Of a stretch of DNA of 52,033 nt, positions 8,707 through 15,401 are shown one piece after another. The stretch covers positions 1-52,033 of the forward strand of contig JAUZQK010000139.1 in NCBI GenBank assembly GCA_030951025.1, in the 5' to 3' direction. A program made the translations under genes and the position numbers. The stretch is from Mariprofundus sp. (lineage in GTDB: Bacteria; Pseudomonadota; Zetaproteobacteria; Mariprofundales; Mariprofundaceae). The notes beneath the pieces are model-generated. The model made no database searches, was not told where the DNA came from, and saw only the letters and a list, made by a program, of their open reading frames with translations. Positions within the stretch are counted from its first letter, which is position 1. Every line of letters begins with the position of its first letter.

Positions 8707-9183
8707 ATGAAGATTCATAACAATGCGCCGATCGGCGGCAAAGCAACACGCAAAACAACGCAGAGCAGCACCAGCGGTGTATTCGGGCAATTGCTCGATG
8801 CTGGTGTGCAGCCGAGCACCTCGGATCAATCTCACCCGGGTCAATCTCATTCAGACCATCCCAATGCAGATCAATCTCACTCAGACCCGTCGCAATCAGA
8901 CCGATCCGCCGCCGCACAATCAAACCCGCCGCAGTCGAATCAAGCCCAAGTCCCCATGCAAGAGGCATGGCATACCCTGCAAGAAAGCGTATCGCTGCTG
9001 GATGAAGCCATGCATTGCATTGAAGCCGGTGACAGTCCACCGCAAAAGCTAATTCAGGACATCGAACAATTGCGTGCCCTGCTGCGTCAACAAGTCAGCT
9101 CCGGCAGTGCCGCAACAGAGCTCAAACAGGCCGACACACTCTTGGCCGTGGAGGCGGGACGTATCCGCGCCATGCAATCCTGA
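8707..9183 (+). CDS. Small protein with low-complexity linker, weakly FliX-like
   Basis: I do not firmly recognise this 158-residue protein. It starts MKIHNNAPIGGKATRK, continues with GVFGQLLDAG, then has a linker of about 45 residues made of repeats such as DQSHSD and DPSQSD. A helical C-terminal half follows (MQEAWHTLQESVSLLDEAMHCIEAG, then IQDIEQLRALLRQQV). The layout of a Lys-rich start, a GxFxxLL motif and a two-helix C-terminal domain resembles the alphaproteobacterial flagellar regulator FliX, but the similarity is too weak to name it. It follows a sigma-54-type promoter and is 13 bp upstream of a diguanylate cyclase gene, which supports a motility-related role. No signal peptide or membrane segment is visible. 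Confidence 0.65.
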   Translation: MKIHNNAPIGGKATRKTTQSSTSGVFGQLLDAGVQPSTSDQSHPGQSHSDHPNADQSHSDPSQSDRSAAAQSNPPQSNQAQVPMQEAWHTLQESVSLLDEAMHCIEAGDSPPQKLIQDIEQLRALLRQQVSSGSAATELKQADTLLAVEAGRIRAMQS

Positions 9184-9196
9184 GGCGGCCACAAGC

Positions 9197-10432
9197 ATGA
9201 ATCAAACCGACATCATCAACCAAGTATTGGAAGGCATGGATGATATTCGTCCTATTGTGCTGGCCGCCAGACCGGATGACATGGCACTGCGCGCCACCAC
9301 CCGCCACATGATTTCAGCACTGGAAAGAATCAAACAAGCCCCCTCGATTCCAGCCCCCACCTACCAATGGCTATGCCAATTAACTTCAAAATTACTCGAT
9401 GCAGAACATGGTGCATTGTTAAAACCCAATCCCGATGGCCTCATCCCAGAAGCTGCCCAACACTCCATTCAACAGCATTGTGAGCAACGTCAGATGTTAT
9501 TGATGCAAGCCTTGCAAGATATTCCCTCTACGCATTTTTTATTGGATCAAAGCAGCGCAATGATCGGCCAAAAGGCCGCCAAGGATATGGCCTTACAAAG
9601 CCGCGCACGCCATTTGCTTAAATTACTGACTGAACATTTACAACATGACAAAGCCTTAAGACAAGAAGTGCAGCAGTTGATTGAGGACTTCACCCCATCG
9701 CTTTCGGCCATCAGCGACGTACTCGAGCAAGCCGGTGAAGATTCACCCGAATTAAAACATGCCCAGCAGCTGCTGGCTCAAGCACTGCCCGACAATATTG
9801 AAGAAGCCAGGATCTTATTGCAACGCGCCCATCAAAGCATTTTACAAGCCGGCAACAAATTAACATCTGCGACTGAAAAGCTGCACTCCACCATTCAGCA
9901 GCAAGTAGAAAAACTATCCAGCCTGTCCAACAAGCTCGAACAGGCGGAGTCAGAAGCGCGCAATGATCCTTTAACCGGCCTGCCCAATCGGCGACGGCTG
10001 GCTGAATACCTGGATCAACTGGAGAAGTCTGAATTCTGTTTTTTGATTATTGATATTGATTTTTTCAAACAGGTTAACGACACCCACGGCCATGATGTCG
10101 GTGATGAAATCCTGCAACAGCTGGGCATAATTTTACAGGATCATATTCGCAGTACCGATCTTGCCGCCCGCATTGGTGGTGAAGAGTTTTGCATCGTATT
10201 TGCTGCAGCAGATGTCGATACCAGCTTGAAGCTGGCAGACAGACTACGCCAGAGTGTTGAGGCTTTTCCTTTCAATACCCAGCAAGGCATACTCAACATC
10301 ACCACCAGTATCGGCCTGGCCGAGCATCGCGCCGGCAAAGCCATCGGTCATACCTTTAAAGCCGCTGATAAAGCCCTGTATGTATCAAAACACAATGGCC
10401 GCAATCAGGTCAGCATCGCCGCCTGCGAATAA
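9197..10432 (+). CDS. Diguanylate cyclase (GGDEF) with long helical N-terminal region
   Basis: This 411-residue protein has a GGDEF domain from about residue 255 (ARNDPLTGLPNRRR) to the end and should make c-di-GMP. The active signature GGEEF lies at 327-331, IDIDFFKQVNDTHGHDVGDE carries the metal and guanine contacts, and RSTD (318-321) is an inhibitory RxxD site. The first 250 residues are almost entirely helical, with coiled-coil character near 215-255 (QQQVEKLSSLSNKLEQAESEA), and have no named sensor domain or membrane segment, so the protein is cytosolic. The start MNQTDIINQ is preferred, just after the stop of the FliX-like gene; an upstream in-frame extension overlaps that gene. It converges on the PilZ operon, with one base between the two stops. 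Confidence 0.92.
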   Translation: MNQTDIINQVLEGMDDIRPIVLAARPDDMALRATTRHMISALERIKQAPSIPAPTYQWLCQLTSKLLDAEHGALLKPNPDGLIPEAAQHSIQQHCEQRQMLLMQALQDIPSTHFLLDQSSAMIGQKAAKDMALQSRARHLLKLLTEHLQHDKALRQEVQQLIEDFTPSLSAISDVLEQAGEDSPELKHAQQLLAQALPDNIEEARILLQRAHQSILQAGNKLTSATEKLHSTIQQQVEKLSSLSNKLEQAESEARNDPLTGLPNRRRLAEYLDQLEKSEFCFLIIDIDFFKQVNDTHGHDVGDEILQQLGIILQDHIRSTDLAARIGGEEFCIVFAAADVDTSLKLADRLRQSVEAFPFNTQQGILNITTSIGLAEHRAGKAIGHTFKAADKALYVSKHNGRNQVSIAACE

Positions 10433-10433
10433 T

Positions 10434-11018
10434 CTATTCGGCGTTTTGTTTGTTTTTGCTTGCCGAACGAATGGTTTCACGGTGACGGCGATAGACATAT
10501 TTGGCAATCGTATCTTCTTCATCATCACAGCGAAAATAGAATTTCACGCCAATCTTCTGCTTCTTACCCTCAGGTCTCGGCGAACGCACAACCGTACCCA
10601 CCAGCTCAAGAATAGATGGCGGAAATGAGGGCAACATAAGATTAATCGCAACCGCCTCACCCATCTGATAATAATTCCTGGTGCTAAAACTGATGCCGGT
10701 AACACTCAGATCTACAGGCCGCTCCTGCATATCACTGCGGTTCGCATCATTGAGCATATTCACACCAATTAAATAATTCAGTTTGGCATCGAGAGCCTCG
10801 ATAGCCTGCGACATTTCAGGACTCGCTCCAGCCTCGTGCTCAGTCGAAAAAATATCTCGCCCCACCATCTGACGCAGCATGCCATTTTGACGCGAACGCA
10901 CGCCTACCTTGGTTTTATTAATTTCAAAATCTTCCGCACTCATACGTTCATCACTGACTGGAATCACATCCTTGATACGGAAATCCTGCCGGCCATTATC
11001 ACTCATTGCTTCAGGCAT
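10434..11018 (-). CDS. PilZ domain protein (c-di-GMP receptor)
   Basis: The 194-residue protein reads as a PilZ-type effector. The N-terminal RQDFRIKDVIPV resembles the segment that carries the Arg residues, and the middle holds the PVDLSVTGISFSTRNYYQMGEAV block that matches the D/NxSxxG motif, followed by beta strands (AINLMLPSF, ELVGTVVRS, KIGVKFYF). A helix of about 40 residues between Arg motif and core is extra. It ends with a basic tail (YRRHRETIRSASKNK). Its start overlaps the end of the HD-GYP gene by 8 bp and has CAGGAG upstream, so the phosphodiesterase and receptor are made together. It may link c-di-GMP level to flagellar function, which is an inference. Confidence 0.83.
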   Translation of the reverse strand: MPEAMSDNGRQDFRIKDVIPVSDERMSAEDFEINKTKVGVRSRQNGMLRQMVGRDIFSTEHEAGASPEMSQAIEALDAKLNYLIGVNMLNDANRSDMQERPVDLSVTGISFSTRNYYQMGEAVAINLMLPSFPPSILELVGTVVRSPRPEGKKQKIGVKFYFRCDDEEDTIAKYVYRRHRETIRSASKNKQNAE

Positions 11019-12594
11019 AATTACGCACTCCTGTTTTTACTGAAATCAGCGCCGATAATGGCATGACACCATCATTGGCATTGGCATTTTCTGCCTGTGT
11101 TTTGACCACGCCGCGCTCAATCGCTGCCACCGCAACTTCAACCACCTGCGGATCAAATTGCGTGCCTGCATTATTTTTGAGTTGCTCCAGGCAAAACGAC
11201 AATGGCCGCGCCATACGATAAACCCGATGTGTAGTCATCGCATCAATGGCATCAGCCACACACACAATACGCGCATCAAATGGAATTTGATCACCTGCCA
11301 GTTTATCCGGATAACCAAAACCATCAAAACGCTCATGATGATGGCGCAGCATTTGACGTTCGCGCACCATGGTATCCATATTGGACAAAATATTATCACC
11401 AATAGCCGGATGCGCTTTCATAATGGCAAACTCCTGATCGGTATAACGACCGGGCTTGAGCAATACCGCATCGGGAATGCCGCATTTGCCAATATCATGC
11501 AGCAGACCACCAGTGCGAATCAAATCAACATGATCCGAATCCAGCCCCATATCGGCCGCAAGAATGGATGAGAGCGAACCCACCCTGGCCGAATGATCAC
11601 GCGTATAACGATCCCGTGCTTCCAACGAACGCACCAACGCAATCAAGGTTTCGCGCATATTGGCTGCAAGGGCTGCATGCACGGCACGGTTATCCAGCAG
11701 GGTATCGAGTTTTTTAACCAACAGGCCAAGCATTTGGCGCGTTTCACTTTTTAACGGAATCTCTACAGAGGGATTAAGCAGACACAACACACCCATCGCC
11801 ACACCCTGCAAACGCACCGGCACGGCCACATAACGATCTGACTCCAGACCCGGCCAACACTGACATTTCACATCTACCGCATCCGATTGACGCAGCTCTT
11901 CATCACCATTCATCAAAGGCTGAAAGACTGTTTCATCCAGGCTACAGGAGGCTGACATGCCATCCATTCCTTCCGATGCCACCATTACCAATTTAAGCTG
12001 CTGACGCTCAAACAGTGCCATATAACCGCTATGCGCATGCACCACTTCCATCGCCAGCGTCAATGCCCGTGCACACACGGCAGAGACTTCCTTTTCAGAT
12101 GGCATTTCATCAAACATGCGATAGACCAGCCCCATGCGCCGATCCATTTCAAACATTTCCGGCAGCAATACATTCGAAGGCCTATCCACCAGCCCAGCTT
12201 TAGGCTGCGAGACCGACTGAGCATCAGCCGGCAACATCGCACTCAAACAATCGAGAAACACCTTCGGTTCAAAGGGTTTGGGTAAGATATGATTGATACC
12301 CAGTCGCTTGGCCTGAGCCATGCGTTTGGATGTCAAAAAGCCACTCATCAGTATGGTTGGCGGCAAATCCATACCTTCTTCTGCAAGGCTCTCGAACAAT
12401 TCCAGCGCATTGCCATCACCCAAACTCATATCGGTAATCAGCCCATCCCAGCGCTGTTCAAGCAATACAACACGTGCCTCCTGCAAGCTGCCCACCTGGG
12501 CAATCTCAACATCTGAACTCAGACCACCGACAATTTCAGCCACCACTTCACGCACGGCCGGCTGATCCTCTATAATAAGGAGCTGTATACTCAT
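11011..12594 (-). CDS. REC-GAF-HD-GYP response regulator (c-di-GMP phosphodiesterase)
   Basis: A 527-residue protein that should hydrolyse c-di-GMP under two-component control. Residues 1-120 form a receiver with acidic Glu9-Asp10, phosphoacceptor Asp55 (TDMSLGDGN) and Lys106 (LPKPF). About 160-300 is GAF-like. From about 315 comes the HD-GYP domain with HDIGK (HD at 366-367), HHHERFDGFGYP (418-429), the GYP motif, and ADAIDAMTTHRVYR. All metal ligands expected for an active enzyme appear present. It starts on the 4-base ATGA overlap with the preceding receiver gene and its end overlaps the PilZ gene. No histidine kinase is encoded nearby, so its partner lies elsewhere. Confidence 0.94.
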   Translation of the reverse strand: MSIQLLIIEDQPAVREVVAEIVGGLSSDVEIAQVGSLQEARVVLLEQRWDGLITDMSLGDGNALELFESLAEEGMDLPPTILMSGFLTSKRMAQAKRLGINHILPKPFEPKVFLDCLSAMLPADAQSVSQPKAGLVDRPSNVLLPEMFEMDRRMGLVYRMFDEMPSEKEVSAVCARALTLAMEVVHAHSGYMALFERQQLKLVMVASEGMDGMSASCSLDETVFQPLMNGDEELRQSDAVDVKCQCWPGLESDRYVAVPVRLQGVAMGVLCLLNPSVEIPLKSETRQMLGLLVKKLDTLLDNRAVHAALAANMRETLIALVRSLEARDRYTRDHSARVGSLSSILAADMGLDSDHVDLIRTGGLLHDIGKCGIPDAVLLKPGRYTDQEFAIMKAHPAIGDNILSNMDTMVRERQMLRHHHERFDGFGYPDKLAGDQIPFDARIVCVADAIDAMTTHRVYRMARPLSFCLEQLKNNAGTQFDPQVVEVAVAAIERGVVKTQAENANANDGVMPLSALISVKTGVRNYA

Positions 12595-13076
12595 AAATCT
12601 CCCGATGTACCCTTATCGTACGCTCTGGCCACCCGAGCCCCGCTCGGTTTACTCGACTCAAGCGGCTGCGCGCTCTCACCAGTAAGCTTGCGGTAGCGTT
12701 TCAACAAGCGCTGATATCGCGCCGCATTATCCAAACGCACACGAATTTCTGGCAGTTGAAAAGGCTTGCTGACAAAATCATACGCACCCTGCTCAACCGC
12801 ATGCAGTGCATTCTCTATACCGGAATATCCGGTCATCAATAAAACCAATGTGTCCGGCATAAATTGACGAACATGTTTCAATAGCGTCAAACCATCGGCA
12901 CCCGGCATGACAATATCACTGAGCACCAAATCAAAATGTTGTTGTTGCAAAGCCAGCAGCGCTGTATCACCACGATGGTGAACAACCAAGTCATAACCGG
13001 CTTCTAGGAGGTATTCTTCCAGCAATGAAGACAGAGCTTCATCATCTTCGGCCAACAATAGGCGAGCTTTCTCCAC
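12591..13076 (-). CDS. Response regulator with a single receiver domain
   Basis: This 161-residue protein carries one CheY-like receiver domain (residues 1-120) and a basic C-terminal tail with no DNA-binding domain. The phosphorylation site is intact: acidic Asp11-Asp12, acceptor Asp54 (LSDIVMPGADG), Thr82 (MTGYS) and Lys104 (SKPF). The fold and motif wording resemble NtrC-type receivers. The tail (RYQRLLKRYRKLTGESAQPLE) is helical and then disordered. The start codon is GTG, with GGAGGATAAAGC directly upstream. It ends in an ATGA overlap with the HD-GYP gene. It may relay phosphate within the cassette or act by protein binding. Confidence 0.9.
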   Translation of the reverse strand: MEKARLLLAEDDEALSSLLEEYLLEAGYDLVVHHRGDTALLALQQQHFDLVLSDIVMPGADGLTLLKHVRQFMPDTLVLLMTGYSGIENALHAVEQGAYDFVSKPFQLPEIRVRLDNAARYQRLLKRYRKLTGESAQPLESSKPSGARVARAYDKGTSGDL

Positions 13077-13079
13077 GCT

Positions 13080-13346
13080 TTATCCTCCATAAGTATCATT
13101 CTTCTTGTAGAGGTTAAGCAAGTGTGATTCCAACGCGCGTTCGCCCGGTTTGTTTTGCTGCTGTTGTGACTGAACTTGAGATTCAGTTGTGGGTGTTTTC
13201 TGACTATAGGCGGAAGATGAAATACTAACCTGATCCTGTTTGGGTGCTGCTGCCGGCGCACTTTGTCGTGCAACCGATGACGGCTTGCTATTCTGTTGCA
13301 ATAAACGGTTAATCAAACCATCGACGGGTTGAATACTAATAGCCAT
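13080..13346 (-). CDS. Small protein of unknown function, first gene of the HD-GYP operon
   Basis: An 88-residue protein I do not recognise. It begins MAISIQPVDGLINRLLQQ (helical), has a Gln, Ser and Pro-rich disordered middle (ESQVQSQQQQNKPG), and ends in a short helix, LESHLLNLYKKNDTYGG. The piece DQVSISSSAYSQ resembles the DxVxLS segment seen in FlgM and several other small flagellar-locus proteins, but the conserved FlgM C-terminal half is absent, so I do not call it an anti-sigma factor. It has a strong GGAGG before the ATG and its stop is three bases before the GTG of the receiver gene, so it is surely translated as part of that operon. No signal peptide is seen. Confidence 0.7.
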   Translation of the reverse strand: MAISIQPVDGLINRLLQQNSKPSSVARQSAPAAAPKQDQVSISSSAYSQKTPTTESQVQSQQQQNKPGERALESHLLNLYKKNDTYGG

Positions 13347-13706
13347 GTTTAAACCTCCATCGTGGTAATCAGCCCATTAACCGCTTCATTACTACTCATC
13401 TTAATCTAATAATCTGCCTACGCATGAATCTATCGGTTGAGACATCGCCGACTTTAGAAAAAAACAGTGTCAAAAAAAATACCAGCCCACAATAACCGTC
13501 GCAAGCCTGTTGGCCGCCTGCTGCAACATGCTACGATTTAAAAGCATAAAGCCACAATCGTTTCAAAACAACCATTTAAGACCATCATCCAGCCACCTGA
13601 CGGAGCTGAATAGCAAGCAATACTCTAAAGGCTTGCTTTTCAAATTACGTGCGTCATTATTTTGACTTTGAGATAATACTGAAAAGCAATCAAGGGGCTG
13701 CCAATC
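13347..13706. promoter_or_regulatory. Divergent intergenic region between HD-GYP operon and FlrC-like gene
   Basis: These 360 bp hold no plausible gene. They separate two divergent units that both belong to motility signalling, so promoters for both should lie here. Two near-matches to sigma-54 promoters (around the GGCCGCC...CTGCAA stretch near 13510) have the two elements one base too close, so I do not call a site. The segment contains A-rich tracts (AAAAAAACAG, CAAAAAAAAT near 13460-13480) typical of promoter DNA. Confidence 0.5.
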
Positions 13707-15098
13707 GTGAAACAATCTGCATTCATTCTGCTGGTTGAAGACAATCAAGACTTCCGCGAGATCCTGCAGGAAGCCTTGGAAACATCCGGTTTTCACGTCA
13801 CCAGCGCAGCCAATGCCAACCGTGCACGCGAAGCCATGAGCATCGGTAAATTCGATTTAACCCTGCTCGATGTACGTCTGCCCGATGGCAATGGCATCGA
13901 ACTGATGCGCGAATTTCGCCAGCATGATCCGGATATGGGTATTATCATCATGACTGGTTACGCTGAAGTCGATACCGCAGTCGATGCTGTACGCCTCGGT
14001 GCCAATGATTTTCTCAAAAAACCCTTTGATATCGATGAGCTATTGGTGCGTATTGGCGAGTTAATGAAAAATCGCCAGCTCAAAAAAGACAACAGCTCAT
14101 TGCGCGAACAAATCCTCAGTCAGGAACCCGCCGATGGCCTGCGCGGTCAATGCGAACTCATTCGCAAGCTGCATGAAACCATTAAATTGCTCAGTAATTC
14201 CGATAGCACCGTATTGATCTCCGGTGAATCCGGCAGCGGCAAGGAAGTCCTGGCCAAAGCATTGCATAAAACAGGTACCCGCTGCGGCAAACCGCTGGTT
14301 TCAATCAACTGCGGTGCGATACCCGAGGAACTGCTGGAATCTGAATTGTTCGGCCATGTCAAAGGAGCATTCACCGGTGCCATTCGCTCACGCCCCGGCC
14401 GTTTTGAAATTGCCAACGGCGGCACTATTTTTCTCGATGAAATTGGTGATATGAGCCCCAAGCTGCAAGTCAAATTATTGCGTGTATTGCAGGAACGCTG
14501 TTTTGAGCCGGTTGGCTCACAGCAGAGTATTTCGGTTGATGTGCGCGTGATTGCCGCCACCCACCGTGATCTGGAAAAAGAGATTGAAGCCGGACGTTTT
14601 CGCGAAGACCTTTATTACCGCCTCAATGTTATTCCGCTCACCCTTGCCCCTTTAAGAGATCGTGGCGATGATATTATCCTGCTGGCCGAGCACTTTATTC
14701 AGCGTTTCAATACAAGCAAAGATGCCAATATCAATGGTATTTCCGATGATGCCAAACGTGCCATGCTGGCCTACCGCTGGCCCGGCAATGTACGCGAACT
14801 GCAAAACCTGATTGAACGTGTTTCAACCTTAAAACGCCAAGGCATAATGGAACTCGAAGATCTGCCCAGCCGCATGATCAGTGACAAAGACCGTGTGTTG
14901 CAAAGCTTTCAAATGGATGTCAAAACAGCTACCAGCATTGATTTAAAAGCCACTGTCGATGAATTTGAAAGCCATTTGATTCTCTCTGCCCTGCAGCGTT
15001 TCGACTGGAATAAAAACCGTGCCGCCAATTTCTTGGCGATGAACCGCACTACCCTGGTTGAAAAAATCAAAAAGAAAGGCCTGCAACCCACCGCATAA
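13707..15098 (+). CDS. Sigma-54-dependent response regulator, FlrC/FleR-like
   Basis: An NtrC-family activator of 463 residues. Residues 1-120 form a receiver with acceptor Asp55 (LLDVRLPDGNG), Thr83 and Lys105. The AAA+ domain (about 145-380) has Walker A GESGSGKE (173-180), the sigma-54 contact loop GAFTGA (220-225), Walker B FLDEIGD (242-248) and the arginine finger region near RDLYYRLN. The C-terminal helix-turn-helix (about 424-460) reads NRAANFLAMNRTTLVEKI. Its position upstream of basal-body genes suggests the class III activator role of FlrC/FleR. However, no FlrB/FleS kinase is present here, so this assignment is inferred. The start codon is GTG, with AAGGGG nine bases upstream. Confidence 0.93.
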   Translation: MKQSAFILLVEDNQDFREILQEALETSGFHVTSAANANRAREAMSIGKFDLTLLDVRLPDGNGIELMREFRQHDPDMGIIIMTGYAEVDTAVDAVRLGANDFLKKPFDIDELLVRIGELMKNRQLKKDNSSLREQILSQEPADGLRGQCELIRKLHETIKLLSNSDSTVLISGESGSGKEVLAKALHKTGTRCGKPLVSINCGAIPEELLESELFGHVKGAFTGAIRSRPGRFEIANGGTIFLDEIGDMSPKLQVKLLRVLQERCFEPVGSQQSISVDVRVIAATHRDLEKEIEAGRFREDLYYRLNVIPLTLAPLRDRGDDIILLAEHFIQRFNTSKDANINGISDDAKRAMLAYRWPGNVRELQNLIERVSTLKRQGIMELEDLPSRMISDKDRVLQSFQMDVKTATSIDLKATVDEFESHLILSALQRFDWNKNRAANFLAMNRTTLVEKIKKKGLQPTA

Positions 15099-15176
15099 AC
15101 AGCCTTTGGCATGGCTCTCAACACAGCGCTGAATCATGCCACTGAGCCCAAACTCTTAAACAACAAGCCCAAAAAC

Positions 15177-15281
15177 TTTCACCGCAGAGTTACACAGGGT
15201 AAATCAAGATCAATTCCTTATCATTAATGATTGTTAATACCTGGATTCAGGGGATATTCCTCTGCGTACTCTGCGATAAAT
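15177..15281. repeat. CGCAGAG-type inverted repeat element
   Basis: The 303 bp between the FlrC-like gene and the TPR gene contain no gene. They hold an element whose left end (TTCACCGCAGAGTTACAC) and right end (CCTCTGCGTACTCTGCGAT) are imperfect inverted repeats about 60 bp apart with an AT-rich centre. The same terminal wording appears twice in the pst operon at 42278-42625, so it is a dispersed family in this genome. It may act as a transcript-end hairpin for the FlrC-like gene, but there is no T-tract terminator. Confidence 0.7.
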
Positions 15282-15374
15282 GAGTATTTCCCTCAGACCA
15301 GGAGCCGCAAAGCCGGGTGATGTATTTCAATCTTTTGGGGATTAGAACACGACTGCAGTCGCCGTTTAGACTTC

Positions 15375-15390
15375 CGGCATGAATCTTGCA
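15375..15390 (+). promoter_or_regulatory. Candidate sigma-54 promoter before the TPR-FlrA-like pair
   Basis: CGGCATGAATCTTGCA matches the -24/-12 consensus with correct spacing and a perfect TTGCA. The predicted start site is near 15401, only about one base before the annotated ATG at 15402, and no ribosome binding site precedes that ATG. Either the mRNA is leaderless, translation begins at a later Met such as the one at 15432, or the match is fortuitous. Confidence 0.38.
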
Positions 15391-15401
15391 ATCGACCAAC
15401 C

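Noticed and set aside
13500-13530. GGCC...CTGCAA near-match to sigma-54 in the FlrC-like promoter region
   Set aside because: The GG and GC pairs are 11 bases apart rather than 12 on one strand and 13 on the other.
15296-15320. GAGCCGCAAAGCCGGG resembling half of a GEMM c-di-GMP riboswitch core
   Set aside because: The matching first half (GCAAACC with its GAAA tetraloop) is absent at the proper distance; a similar-looking CACAGGGTAAATCA lies about 110 bp upstream inside the repeat element. Covariance search would be needed to reopen it.
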